The position numbers and the translations under genes were made by a program. Source: Saprospiraceae bacterium (lineage in GTDB: Bacteria > Bacteroidota > Bacteroidia > Chitinophagales > Saprospiraceae). From it: 52,500 nt of DNA. How positions within the stretch are numbered: the stretch's first letter is position 1; each line of letters starts with the position of its first letter. Below the pieces are notes generated by a model that saw nothing but the letters and a program-made list of their open reading frames with translations, was not told the origin of the DNA and ran no database searches. The stretch is taken from contig JADJVK010000004.1 in assembly GCA_016710625.1 (NCBI GenBank), forward strand, positions 1 through 52,500, read 5' to 3'. Shown here in pieces: positions 44,587-52,500 of this stretch.

Positions 44587-44863
44587 ACCAACTTTTTTTT
44601 GTAGATATAATTGTTTTTGTCTAAAAACGAAGAATACTACATTTATATATTTTTATGATTTTTTTAACATTTTCAACCTCAATCATACGATAATTTCGGT
44701 TGTTTTGTTATGATTTTTTGCTATAATTAATTGTAGTATAGCAATTTTTATCTATAAAGTTTTTAGAATAAAACTTATTTATATACATTCATGAATTATA
44801 CCAAAAATGGATTTTATAATGAAATATAAATAGTAATATTGTTTTATATAGATTTATTTTAAA
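44587..44863. other. Intergenic region between sprA and ruvA, 277 bp
   Basis: A very AT-rich stretch with no RNA gene, repeat or clear terminator. The sprA promoter is expected here but no TAnnTTTG box with a matching TTG could be assigned with confidence. Confidence 0.5.
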
Positions 44864-45460
44864 CTAACTCAATAATCTCAATGATTTTTTAATTAATTCT
44901 TCCACACTGAGCGACGTATTATTTTCTTTCATAATAGCATTTACTGTTTTTTGTACAGCTATTCGATTGAATCCTAAAGCTACCAATGCACTTAACGCTT
45001 CTTCTCTTAATGTATTGTCTTTTGTAGAAGATATTATTACAGAATTCAAGTCTCCTGACTCTTTCATCACTTTGTCTTTTAGTTCGACTATGATTCTTTT
45101 TGCTGTCTTTGGACCGATTCCTTTCACTTTGCTAAAAGTGTTTACATCTTCTTGGATAATCGCTGATTTCAATTCATCTACATTCATTCCAGAAAGTAGT
45201 AATCTAGCTGTGTTTGTACCGACGCCACTCACTGATAAAAGTAACAGGAACAAACTTCTTTCTGCTTCATTAGAAAATCCAAATAGCACATGAGCATCCT
45301 CTCTTATTTGTAGCCAAGTAAGTATTTTTATGTCAGTCATGTTTTCATAATGTATATAAGTGTTCAAGCTTATATGTATTTGATAGCCAATGCCATTGGC
45401 TTCTACTATCAGGTAAGTAGGCGATTTTTCAGTTATTGTCCCTTTGATATATGCAATCAT
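44864..45460 (-). CDS. ruvA: Holliday junction branch-migration protein RuvA
   Basis: RuvA binds Holliday junctions and loads the RuvB motor. The 198-residue protein has domain I, an OB-fold (MIAYIKGTITEKSPTYLIVEANGIGYQI), domain II with two helix-hairpin-helix motifs (LLSVSGVGTNTARLLLS and FSKVKGIGPKTAKRIIVEL), a flexible linker, and domain III that contacts RuvB (EEALSALVALGFNRIAVQKTV). Length and domain order are normal. A TACCTTTG -7 box lies 17 bp before the start. ruvB and ruvC are not nearby. sprA follows on the same strand after 277 bp. Confidence 0.95.
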   Translation of the reverse strand: MIAYIKGTITEKSPTYLIVEANGIGYQIHISLNTYIHYENMTDIKILTWLQIREDAHVLFGFSNEAERSLFLLLLSVSGVGTNTARLLLSGMNVDELKSAIIQEDVNTFSKVKGIGPKTAKRIIVELKDKVMKESGDLNSVIISSTKDNTLREEALSALVALGFNRIAVQKTVNAIMKENNTSLSVEELIKKSLRLLS

Positions 45461-45477
45461 GTTAATTATTTGTAATG

Positions 45478-45485
45478 CAAAGGTA
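45478..45485 (-). promoter_or_regulatory. Candidate -7 box of ruvA
   Basis: TACCTTTG followed by C on the minus strand matches TAnnTTTG, 17 bp before the ATG; no -33 TTG is obvious. Confidence 0.4.
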
Positions 45486-45587
45486 GAAAAATTATTTTTC
45501 TATATTATTTAATCATTTAAGCCTATTTTTACGTTATTGTACGTTGTTACAATACTGATTTAAGTCACAAGCCTATTTTTAACTAAT

Positions 45588-47729
45588 ATGTTCAATAATT
45601 TGCCATTCAAATTACAATTACCTGTTACGGACCCAGTACTGGTTTTTGCAATCATTTTGTTTGTCATTTTATTGGCACCTCTTGTTTTAAATAAATTTCG
45701 AATTCCTGGAATTGTAGGACTTATATTAGCTGGTGTTGCCTTGGGACCTCATGGATTTCATATTCTAGAAAGAGATAACGCTATAATTCTTTTTGGCACA
45801 GTAGGCGTTTTATACATCATGTTTTTAGCAGGATTAGAAATTGATTTGTTCGATTTCAATGTAAATAAAGTTAAAAGCATTTTTTTTGGATTAACCACTT
45901 TTAGCATCCCAATTAGTATTGGTATTTTTGTTTGTCATAATTACCTTAGCTTTTCTTGGCTTGCCTCCATACTTACTGCCAGCACTTTTTCTTCAAATAC
46001 ACTTATATCTTTTCCAATTGCAAGTAGGCTGGGTATCACCAAAAATAGAGCAGTCAATATCGCTGTTGGTGGCACCATGATTACTGATATATTGGCTTTA
46101 TTAGTTTTAGCAGTTATCACCGCTTATGTGAAGGGAAATTTCGATAGCCAATTTTTTGGAAGAATTTTTATTTCGTTTTTCACTTTCTCTTTTATCATTA
46201 TTTGGGGCTATCCAAGAATTGGTAGATGGTTTTTTCGGAATGCAAATTTTGGAGGTATCTCTCAATACACTTTCGTAATGGCAATGGTGTTTTTGGCTGG
46301 TGCAATGGCAAAAGCTGCAGGGGTGGAGCCCATTATTGGCTCATTCTTAGCTGGTTTAGCTTTGAATCGATTAATACCTAGAACCTCCTCTTTAATGAAT
46401 CGATTAGAATTTGTGGGAAATGCTCTTTTTATCCCATTTTTTTTAATTAGTGTGGGAATGTTAGTTGATCTAAGAATATTTTTCAAAGGGGAAGTTGCAT
46501 TAATTATTGCTTTCACAATGACTTTGATTGGGATAGTCGGAAAATGGATTCCTGCTTTTATAACACAAACTTTCTTTGGATTTTCTTCTATAGAACGTAA
46601 AGTCCTTTTTGGACTAACTACAGCCCATGCAGCAGCTACTCTAGCCGTTGTAAAAGAAGGGTATGAGTTAGGCGTAATTAATGATTATGTGTTGAATGGT
46701 TCCATCGTAATGATATTAGTAAGTTGCCTCACAAGTTCATTCATTGTAGAAAAATCAGGTAGAAAATTGGCTATCATCGAAAACGAAAAAACGCCAACGA
46801 TTACTGATGATAGAGAACGAATCTTAGTGCCCATCTCAAATCCAGACAACTTTGAATACCTAGTTGATTTTGCAAACTTAATTAAAAATCCAAAGTCATA
46901 TGAGCCAATATTCCCACTTTCTGTAGTTGCTGACGGCGAAGGATCTGAAGGTAAGGTTATGAAGAGCAATATTATGCTCGAAAAAATAAAAAAGTATGCC
47001 TCAGCATCTGATAAGCCAGTTCAAGTTATTACAAGAGTAAATTTAAATGTTGCAAAAGGAATTGTTGGAGCTGTAAAAGATTTATTGATAACTGAAATTG
47101 TGCTTGGTTGGAATACTCATGCCTCCGCTACTGAATTTATTTTTGGAGGAGTGGTTGATAATTTGTTGAAAATCACAGAGAAAATGATTTTGCTTGGCAA
47201 ATTTTCACAGCCCATCAGCACTATCAAAAGAATTGTAGTAGTAGTTCCTCCTAAAGCAGAATTTGAAGTTGGCTATGGCAGATGGCTCAATACAATTGTA
47301 ACATTATCAAAGCAGAAAGGGAGTACAATCCAATTTTTTTCTAACCAAGATAGTTCTCAACACATAGCTTATTATCTAAAAAAGAATAAAATAAATATCC
47401 CAACCAAATTTTCTTTATTTGAAGATTGGGATGACTTTTTGATTTTAGCAAGAGAAATCCAAAAAGATGATTTGTTTATCATTATTTCTGCAAGAATCAA
47501 CTCAATATCCCATATTCCTGCACTAGAAAATATCCCCAAACGGATTATTAAACATTTTGAAAATACGAGTTGTGTTCTGATTTATCCTGAGCAATATCCT
47601 GGAAGGATTAAAGAACTAGACTTTCAAACTCAAGGAATTGATGTGTCTCCAATTCAAGAAAATATCAATAGATTATCTAAACTAGGTAAATATCTAAAAG
47701 AGACTTTTTTGCCCAAATCTAGGCAATAA
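45588..47729 (+). CDS. Cation:proton antiporter (CPA2/KefB-like) with C-terminal USP-like region
   Basis: The 713-residue protein has a membrane domain of about 12 helices (residues 15-385). Family motifs are FRIPGIVGLILAGVALGPHG, FGTVGVLYIMFLAGLEIDL and EPIIGSFLAGLALNRLIP. The C-terminal 320 residues are soluble: segments such as RILVPISNPDNFEYLVDFANL and RIVVVVPPKAEFEVGYGRW look like a tandem universal-stress-protein-type region rather than a TrkA-N domain. It probably exchanges Na+ or K+ for H+ across the inner membrane. Its stop overlaps the stop end of the convergent metallophosphoesterase gene by 11 bp. Confidence 0.88.
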   Translation: MFNNLPFKLQLPVTDPVLVFAIILFVILLAPLVLNKFRIPGIVGLILAGVALGPHGFHILERDNAIILFGTVGVLYIMFLAGLEIDLFDFNVNKVKSIFFGLTTFSIPISIGIFVCHNYLSFSWLASILTASTFSSNTLISFPIASRLGITKNRAVNIAVGGTMITDILALLVLAVITAYVKGNFDSQFFGRIFISFFTFSFIIIWGYPRIGRWFFRNANFGGISQYTFVMAMVFLAGAMAKAAGVEPIIGSFLAGLALNRLIPRTSSLMNRLEFVGNALFIPFFLISVGMLVDLRIFFKGEVALIIAFTMTLIGIVGKWIPAFITQTFFGFSSIERKVLFGLTTAHAAATLAVVKEGYELGVINDYVLNGSIVMILVSCLTSSFIVEKSGRKLAIIENEKTPTITDDRERILVPISNPDNFEYLVDFANLIKNPKSYEPIFPLSVVADGEGSEGKVMKSNIMLEKIKKYASASDKPVQVITRVNLNVAKGIVGAVKDLLITEIVLGWNTHASATEFIFGGVVDNLLKITEKMILLGKFSQPISTIKRIVVVVPPKAEFEVGYGRWLNTIVTLSKQKGSTIQFFSNQDSSQHIAYYLKKNKINIPTKFSLFEDWDDFLILAREIQKDDLFIIISARINSISHIPALENIPKRIIKHFENTSCVLIYPEQYPGRIKELDFQTQGIDVSPIQENINRLSKLGKYLKETFLPKSRQ

Positions 47730-48468
47730 GCGGATTTGTGAAGCCATTAAAATATTTCAAAGTGGTTTTAACATTATTTTGGTCATCTATTTCGATGATT
47801 CTATAACCTATTCTATCGCTACTCATACCAAAATTATCACTAAAATCATTTAGCTCGTAAAATGTAGAAGGACAGATATGGACTTGCATGTTTTTTCTTG
47901 TTACTGATCTTGCATTATGGTAGTGCCCACAGAAAATTTGGATAGGTTTTGAATATTGCTCAATAATAGAACAAAATTTTTCCATACTTTTGAATGAATA
48001 GTTTTGATCCATAAATGGAACACCCATTTTAATCGGTGGATGATGCAGGAAAATTGCTCTTATTTCAGATTGGGAGAGTTGGTCAGTTAACCAATCATAT
48101 TGAGCATCACTCATATCCCCATTTGCAGTATCCAAAAACAATAATTTTTTATTTTGGATTATTTTATCAAAATAACACTCTTTGTTCTGATGTTTTTGAT
48201 CAAATATTTGACATATCATGCTGGTATCATCATGATTTCCAGCTATTAATGAATAGTGTATTTGAATTGAATCTAGTTTTTCTTTCACCCATTTATAAAT
48301 CGATATTTCAGGAATATCAAAACAAATATCTCCAGAATGAATGATAAAGCTAGGTTTTTCGCTTTCAATTTTTTTTAAAATAAATTCGAAATTACGTCTT
48401 ACATCTATTCCAGAAGTTGCATCTGTCCAATGACCAATATGACTATCAGATATTTGAATGATTTTCAT
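47719..48468 (-). CDS. Metallophosphoesterase (Icc/CpdA-like)
   Basis: The 249-residue protein has the full calcineurin-like metal site: DSHIG (D8-x-H10), HSGDICF, AGNHDDT, and CGHYHNAR near the C-terminus, with the histidine in LHHPP in between. This is the set of motifs of class III cyclic-nucleotide phosphodiesterases such as CpdA/Icc. The real substrate is not known; cAMP or other phosphodiesters are possible. There is no signal peptide. It is 5 bp downstream of the dihydroorotase-like gene, on the same strand, so the two are cotranscribed. Confidence 0.87.
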   Translation of the reverse strand: MKIIQISDSHIGHWTDATSGIDVRRNFEFILKKIESEKPSFIIHSGDICFDIPEISIYKWVKEKLDSIQIHYSLIAGNHDDTSMICQIFDQKHQNKECYFDKIIQNKKLLFLDTANGDMSDAQYDWLTDQLSQSEIRAIFLHHPPIKMGVPFMDQNYSFKSMEKFCSIIEQYSKPIQIFCGHYHNARSVTRKNMQVHICPSTFYELNDFSDNFGMSSDRIGYRIIEIDDQNNVKTTLKYFNGFTNPLIA

Positions 48469-48473
48469 AAAGA

Positions 48474-49733
48474 TTAATTTTCAAAAAAGGTATTACTTTT
48501 AAATGTACCCAACACCTTTCCTTTAAATTTCATTCCAATAAAAGGGGTGTTTTTGCATTTTGAACCTATGTTTTGTAACTCAAAATTCCACTCTTCATCA
48601 GTATTAAAAAAAGTAAAATCTGCTACATCCCCTTCTGCAATACTGTTTTCTAATCCAAACAAAGCTCTTTTGTTATAGTTTATTTTATTAATAACCTCAG
48701 TAAGCGATAATTTATTATTTGAAAAAGTATTTAATGCTGGGAAAAGAGTTTCTAGCCCAATAGCTCCAAAAGCAGCATATGGAAATTCTACTTCCTTAAT
48801 TTCAGTATCACAAGGTAAATGACCACTTTCAATATAATCAATTGTACCATCCTTCAAACCTTTCCACAATGCAAGTTGGTCATTTTTTGATCTGATTGGT
48901 GGAATAATTTTTAAATTTGAATCAAAAGAATTCAAATCTTCATCCGTGAAAATCAAATGGTGGAAATTCACGGAACAACTTACCTGCAAGCCATCTTTTT
49001 TTGCTTTTCTAATTAATTCAACACCTTCCTTTGATGAAATACTACTAAAATGAATCTTTGTATCAAGATATTTCACCAACTCCAAATCTCTTTCTATAAT
49101 AATAATTTCAGCTAAAGAAGGAATTCCTTTCAAGCCCAAATTGGTACTCATAAATCCTTCATGCATCATTCCTCCTTTCGCAATCTGCTGATCTGTAGGT
49201 TGTTGTATAACTAGCCCATCAAATATTTTACAATATTCTAAAGCCCTCATTAAAAGACCTGTATCTTGGATTGTATGATTATTATCGCTAAAAGCAATAA
49301 CCCCATTCGATTTTAGGTCATACATTTCCGATAATTCTTTTCCTTTCAATTCTGAAGAAATGGCACCTATAGGAATAATATCTACCGCTTTTCCATCAAA
49401 AGTATTGCTAAGAAATGAGATATCAGTTTTAGAAGTAATTGGATACATTTCATTTCCAGAAGTTGCTACACTGGTAAATCCCCCTTTTTTGCATGCCTCA
49501 TTCAATGTTAAAACAGTTTCACGATGTTCATTTCCTGGTTCTCCAAGATAAACGCCGATATCCAACCAACCTGTTGAAACATACATGTTTTCAAAAACAA
49601 TCTCTTTGCAATTTTTATTTGGAATATGATCTTCAATTTTTGTAATAATCCCATTTTCAACAAGGATATCTTTCGTAGATAAATGAAATTTAGATTTAGG
49701 ATCAATAATATTTGCTTTTTTAAATAACCACAT
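48474..49733 (-). CDS. Dihydroorotase-like protein without the usual metal ligands
   Basis: The 419-residue protein (ATG at 49733, MWLFKKANIIDP; an upstream start at 49757 adds eight residues) has the amidohydrolase fold of class I dihydroorotase: MYVSTGWLDIGVYLGEPGNEHRETVLT, GGFTSVATSGNEMYP, GLLMRALEYC, VSCSVNFHHLIFTDEDL, and the C-terminal GLETLFPALN. Key metal ligands are missing: the usual DxHxHxREPG reads LDIGVYLGEPG, so HxH is lost. Another expected histidine region reads KIHFSSISS, and the position after the barrel reads ESGHLPCDTE where active enzymes have DHAPH. It is probably catalytically inactive and may be a structural or regulatory partner, as in the PyrC-like subunits known from other bacteria. 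An active PyrC is not in the window. Confidence 0.8.
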   Translation of the reverse strand: MWLFKKANIIDPKSKFHLSTKDILVENGIITKIEDHIPNKNCKEIVFENMYVSTGWLDIGVYLGEPGNEHRETVLTLNEACKKGGFTSVATSGNEMYPITSKTDISFLSNTFDGKAVDIIPIGAISSELKGKELSEMYDLKSNGVIAFSDNNHTIQDTGLLMRALEYCKIFDGLVIQQPTDQQIAKGGMMHEGFMSTNLGLKGIPSLAEIIIIERDLELVKYLDTKIHFSSISSKEGVELIRKAKKDGLQVSCSVNFHHLIFTDEDLNSFDSNLKIIPPIRSKNDQLALWKGLKDGTIDYIESGHLPCDTEIKEVEFPYAAFGAIGLETLFPALNTFSNNKLSLTEVINKINYNKRALFGLENSIAEGDVADFTFFNTDEEWNFELQNIGSKCKNTPFIGMKFKGKVLGTFKSNTFFEN

Positions 49734-49844
49734 CAGAATTACCAATTTATAGCACAAACTTAGAAAAAATAGCGTTAAAACATGTTAAAATAATAAAAAT
49801 ATATAAAATAATGATATTATTCTTTCATTTAACAAATAAAATTC

Positions 49845-49853
49845 TCAAATTTG
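49845..49853 (+). promoter_or_regulatory. Candidate promoter -7 region of the HU gene
   Basis: TCAAATTTG followed by C lies 60 bp before the ATG. It fits the TTTG end of the Bacteroidota -7 box but not its TA. Weak call. Confidence 0.25.
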
Positions 49854-49915
49854 CGACTCGTTTTAAAGAAAAAATGAGAATTTTATTCTAACTTATTATA
49901 AACCAGTTAGTAACA

Positions 49916-50227
49916 ATGAGAAAAGCAGATTTAGTATCAGTAATTGCTGAAAAAACAAGTGTACCAAAGGTGGATGTGTTGGTAACTTTGGAAACCTTTT
50001 TCAAAGAAGTGAAAGGTTCATTAGCTGATGGAGAAAATGTATACATCAGAGGCTTCGGAAGTTTTGTGATAAAAAGAAGAGCAAAAAAAATTGGTCGACA
50101 TATCAAACAAAACAAATCAATCGAGATTCCAGAGCACTTCATTCCTTCATTCAAGCCTGCAAAAGTATTTGTAGAAGAAGTAAAGGACAATGTTACATCA
50201 ATGCCTGATGACGAATCGGAAGATTAA
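49916..50227 (+). CDS. HU/IHF family DNA-binding protein
   Basis: The 103-residue protein is a typical HU/IHF monomer: helix pair MRKADLVSVIAEKTSVPKVDVLVTLETFFKEVK, then the beta-arm region ENVYIRGFGSFVIKRRAKKIGRHIKQNKSIEIPEHFIPSFKPAKVF, with the conserved GFGSF and the P that intercalates in the DNA minor groove. The C-terminus has a short acidic tail (MPDDESED), which is not in canonical HU. It forms dimers that bend DNA. In this position, ahead of a TPR protein and RNase G, it appears as the usual Bacteroidota gene order. Confidence 0.93.
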   Translation: MRKADLVSVIAEKTSVPKVDVLVTLETFFKEVKGSLADGENVYIRGFGSFVIKRRAKKIGRHIKQNKSIEIPEHFIPSFKPAKVFVEEVKDNVTSMPDDESED

Positions 50228-50254
50228 ATTCATTTAGCATTAAATATTATTTAA

Positions 50255-51027
50255 ATGACTAAGCAACAAATAATTAGTGTTGTAGCGTTTTTGTTATTAT
50301 TTCTAGTTTTGTTTTTGCTTTCGATACGAAGTCAAAAAATAAAGTTGCTCCTTCTAATTCAGGGTCTTTAGATAATACTAGTGTAGATATAACTAATGAA
50401 TTAAATAGTGCCAAAAGTAAATTGAGTCAGGATTCATTGATGGTTATCAATAATTTTGAATCAAATTTAATTGCAGCATCAACAGATTCATTAAAATCAG
50501 AGGTTTTTAAAAAGATATCAGGTTGGTGGTATCGTCAAAAAGAATATGCATTGGCTGGATATTATGCTGAGAAAGTTGCAGAAATTGAAAAAGTTGATTA
50601 TGCTTGGGCAATTGCAGGAACTACCTTCTCCGTGGGGGCAAAATCAGATAATGAGAGTACAAGAAAATATTGTATAGAGAAATCAAAGAAAGCATTTGAA
50701 AATGCAATTTCGCTTTCTCCAAACAATATTGCACACAAAGTTAATTTAGCTTTATGTTTTGCAGATAATCCACCAACAGACAATCCTATGAAGGGAATCC
50801 AGATGTTGCTTGAATTAAGTAAAGAATATCCAGATGAAAATATAGTTCAGATTACTTTAGCTAGATTAGCAGTGAAAACTGGACAATACGAAAAAGCCAT
50901 TAATAGATTGTTGAAAATTTTAGAGAAAACACCCGATGATGCCAATGCAAATTGTTTACTTGCAGAGATTTATTCGAATCAAGGAGATAATGATAAAGCG
51001 ATGGCATACCAGAAAAAATGCAAATAG
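50255..51027 (+). CDS. Membrane-anchored TPR protein, apparent frameshift at a T run
   Basis: The ATG at 50255 begins MTKQQIISVVAFLLLFLVLF, a single membrane helix. One extra T in the T5 run 50312-50316 would continue this as FAFDTKSKNKVAPSNSGSLDNTSVDITNELNSAKSKLS... and lead into the long frame that ends at 51027. The complete product is then 257 residues with TPR repeats (YALAGYYAEKVAEIEKVDYAWAIAG, ENAISLSPNNIAHKVNLALCF, GQYEKAINRLLKILEKTPDDANANCLLAEIYSNQGD). The same combination (anchor, short KPKS-type linker, TPRs) between HU and RNase G is familiar from other Bacteroidota, so I expect a functional gene and suspect a homopolymer error. As given, the anchor frame stops after 38 residues. 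Confidence 0.75.
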
Positions 51028-51060
51028 AAAAAAAATTATTAATTTTTAAAACTAACTAAT

Positions 51061-51153
51061 ATGCCTTGCGGAAAAAAACGTAAACGTCATAAGATAGCAA
51101 CTCACAAACGCAAAAAAAGACTTCGTAAGAATCGTCATAAAAAGAAGAAATAG
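51061..51153 (+). CDS. 30-residue basic protein, AURKAIP1/COX24 (mS38/bS22)-like
   Basis: The gene encodes MPCGKKRKRHKIATHKRKKR followed by LRKNRHKKKK: 19 of 30 residues are Lys, Arg or His. A Lys/Arg-rich helix of this kind, with a repeated K(R/K)xRH spacing, resembles the C-terminal domain of mitochondrial mS38 (AURKAIP1/COX24) and small bacterial ribosomal proteins such as mycobacterial bS22. It begins 33 bp after the TPR gene. It is probably a ribosome-associated protein. The assignment rests on composition and pattern memory, so the family name is tentative; that the short frame is a real gene is supported by its operon position. Confidence 0.7.
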   Translation: MPCGKKRKRHKIATHKRKKRLRKNRHKKKK

Positions 51154-51187
51154 ACTTTTCTTTGTAAATTTTGAATAAAAGGTCTTA

Positions 51188-51215
51188 TTTAAAAACCCGA
51201 ATTTTGGTTTTTAAA
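51188..51215 (+). terminator. Weak terminator-like hairpin after the small basic protein
   Basis: TTTAAAAACC (51188-51197) pairs perfectly with GGTTTTTAAA (51206-51215). It has only two G-C pairs and no T tract, so its efficiency is doubtful; it may mark the end of the HU-TPR-small protein unit. Confidence 0.35.
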
Positions 51216-51235
51216 AAATCTAAAATAGAATAGCG

Positions 51236-51269
51236 AACCTATCAGTAAATGTACTTTTATTGATAGGTT
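51236..51269 (+). promoter_or_regulatory. Inverted repeat upstream of RNase G
   Basis: AACCTATCA (51236-51244) and TGATAGGTT (51261-51269) form a perfect 9-bp stem with a 16-nt loop, 61 bp before the start codon. There is no T tract. It could be a 5' UTR hairpin involved in autoregulation by RNase G, or simply a spacer structure. Confidence 0.4.
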
Positions 51270-51330
51270 AGTTATTACTATATGTTAGCATTCCTTAGTA
51301 AATGATTCTCTCAATTGATGATTTGATTTT

Positions 51331-52500
51331 GTGGAAAAAGAACTTATAATTAATGCTACAAACTCAGAAGTTGAAATCGCCTTACTTGAAAATGGCGTTT
51401 TAACTGAACTGCATTTTCAAAAAACAAGTAATAATTTTGTTGTTGGCGATGTTTTTCTTGGTCAAGTTAAGAAACTTGTTCCAGTAAATATGAATGCTGC
51501 TTTTGTTGATATTGGACACAAAAGAGATGCATTCCTTCATTACACTGATTTAGGACCTCAAATAAGGTCACTTATTAAATATACTAATAGCACTCATTCA
51601 GGTAGTAATAATACCTATTTACTTGATAATTTCAAATTAGAACAGGATATTGTTAAAACAGGACGTGTTGATCATGTTTTAGCAAAAAAGCAAAACATCC
51701 TAGTTCAAGTACTAAAAGAACCAATTTCCACCAAAGGACATAGACTAACATGTGAGATAACTTTGCCTGGAAGATATTTAGTGCTTTCTCCTTTCAATAA
51801 TATAGTAGCAGTATCAAAGAAAATTCCAAATCAAGAAGAAAGAAATCGGCTATCTGAAATTCTGGAATCAATTAAGCCAAAATATTTTGGTGTGATTGCT
51901 AGGACTGCTGCAGAAGGGAAAAAAGTGTCAGAATTACAAGAAGAAATGGCACTTATGTTAGCTAAGTGGGAAAAAATTTACCAAAAGACACGTGGTGCAA
52001 AACCACCAATAAAAGTTTTAAGCGAAATTGATAAGACTTCGAGTGTCCTCAGAGATTTACTCAATGATAACTTTAATAAAATTATAGTTAATGATAAAGA
52101 AATATACTATAATATTAAATCCTACATTGAATCAATTTCTCCTGATCAGGTTAAAATACTAAATCTATATAAAGACGGAAGACCTATATTTGATACATAT
52201 GGTGTAACTAGACAAATCAAATCTGGATTTGGGAAAACAGTTACCTTAAAAAGTGGTGCTTATTTAGTAATTGAAACCACTGAAGCTATGCATGTCATTG
52301 ATGTAAATAGCGGACATAAAGTCTCAGGAATTAATGCAGATTCTGAAGCTGCATTATTGGCAACTAATATAGAAGCAGCAATTGAGATTGCAAGACAAAT
52401 AAGACTAAGAGATATAGGTGGGTTGATTGTCATTGATTTTATTGATATGAAAAATGTAGAGCATAAAAAGGAGCTCTATAATATAGTCTTAGATCAAATG
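51331..52500 (+). CDS. rng: Ribonuclease G/E family endoribonuclease (cut by right edge)
   Basis: The frame is open for 390 codons from a GTG at 51331 to the edge. It encodes KELIINATNSEVEIALLENG, an S1-like RNA-binding region (FVVGDVFLGQVKKLVPVNMNAAFVDIGHKRDAFLHY), the RNase G/E core (QNILVQVLKEPISTKGHRLTCEITLPGRYLVL) and the catalytic-domain motifs DVNSG in HVIDVNSGHKVSG and IDFIDM near the end, which carry the Mg2+-binding aspartates. RNase G processes 5S and 16S rRNA precursors and degrades mRNA. The start is GTG; the frame is closed in the upstream direction by TGA at 51319. The rest of the gene, including the zinc-link region, is outside the window. Confidence 0.9.
   Translation, partial: MEKELIINATNSEVEIALLENGVLTELHFQKTSNNFVVGDVFLGQVKKLVPVNMNAAFVDIGHKRDAFLHYTDLGPQIRSLIKYTNSTHSGSNNTYLLDNFKLEQDIVKTGRVDHVLAKKQNILVQVLKEPISTKGHRLTCEITLPGRYLVLSPFNNIVAVSKKIPNQEERNRLSEILESIKPKYFGVIARTAAEGKKVSELQEEMALMLAKWEKIYQKTRGAKPPIKVLSEIDKTSSVLRDLLNDNFNKIIVNDKEIYYNIKSYIESISPDQVKILNLYKDGRPIFDTYGVTRQIKSGFGKTVTLKSGAYLVIETTEAMHVIDVNSGHKVSGINADSEAALLATNIEAAIEIARQIRLRDIGGLIVIDFIDMKNVEHKKELYNIVLDQM

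Noticed and set aside
44967..45293. A 108-codon plus-strand frame opposite ruvA
   Set aside because: Antisense to an intact ruvA; Ser/Phe/Thr-rich translation without motifs.
49888..50190. A 100-codon minus-strand frame opposite the HU gene
   Set aside because: Shadow of a short conserved gene; no independent support.

Overview
This is an AT-rich window (roughly one third G+C by eye) from a member of the Bacteroidota. The evidence is the SprA outer-membrane translocon of the type IX secretion system (T9SS), several surface proteins with T9SS type A C-terminal sorting domains, SprB repeats, the ruvA-sprA gene pair, TAnnTTTG -7 promoter boxes and no clear Shine-Dalgarno sequences. A mevalonate-pathway cluster fits a Flavobacteriia/Saprospiria/Chitinophagia-type lineage; I cannot place it more finely. 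No rRNA, tRNA, CRISPR array or complete insertion sequence was seen.

Layout. 1-3600 is an accessory zone: the N-terminal part of a secreted protein running off the left edge, a heavily frameshifted ELWxxDGT-repeat T9SS cargo gene, a frameshifted lipoprotein gene and the remnant of an Rpn-type nuclease gene. 3632-16870 is a mostly minus-strand housekeeping block: carB with an attenuator-like leader, a penicillin-binding protein 1A with methylmalonyl-CoA epimerase, recO with a GHMP kinase, HMG-CoA reductase and type 2 IPP isomerase (mevalonate pathway), two tandem thioredoxin-fold proteins and a TPR-like lipoprotein. 17033-19000 (plus) holds a glycosyltransferase and an M16 peptidase. 19017-22178 (minus) holds an Rpn nuclease, a small unknown protein, an RlmD-like methyltransferase that appears to have lost its SAM-binding segment, and an RDD membrane protein.

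22324-29204 (plus) holds a DUF6702-type protein, a thioredoxin-fold protein, a glycosyltransferase, a secreted protein with a GldM-C-like domain, then blaI-blaR1 behind two near-identical operators, and a MORN-repeat protein overlapping a caspase-like peptidase. BlaR1 carries the same GldM-C-like domain as the secreted protein upstream of its operators. 29224-35600 (minus) holds a frameshifted unknown gene and two large T9SS cargo proteins. 35757-37157 (plus) is a family of unknown function. 37198-45460 (minus) is sprA and ruvA. 45588-52500 holds a cation:proton antiporter, a metallophosphoesterase, a dihydroorotase-like protein lacking the usual metal ligands, and the series HU protein / TPR protein / 30-residue basic protein / RNase G, the last cut by the right edge.

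The most noteworthy points are (i) a leader peptide plus intrinsic terminator directly before carB, laid out like the E. coli pyrBI attenuator, in front of a CarB that lacks the C-terminal allosteric domain; (ii) an in-frame loss of about 70 residues in the RlmD homologue that removes SAM motif I; (iii) a BlaR1 with a GldM-C-like sensor end and a free-standing secreted paralogue; (iv) a MORN-caspase pair that looks like one exported protein split by a frameshift. Several accessory genes, and one gene that looks conserved, carry one-base shifts at homopolymers. Decay and sequencing or assembly error should be separated before these are interpreted.
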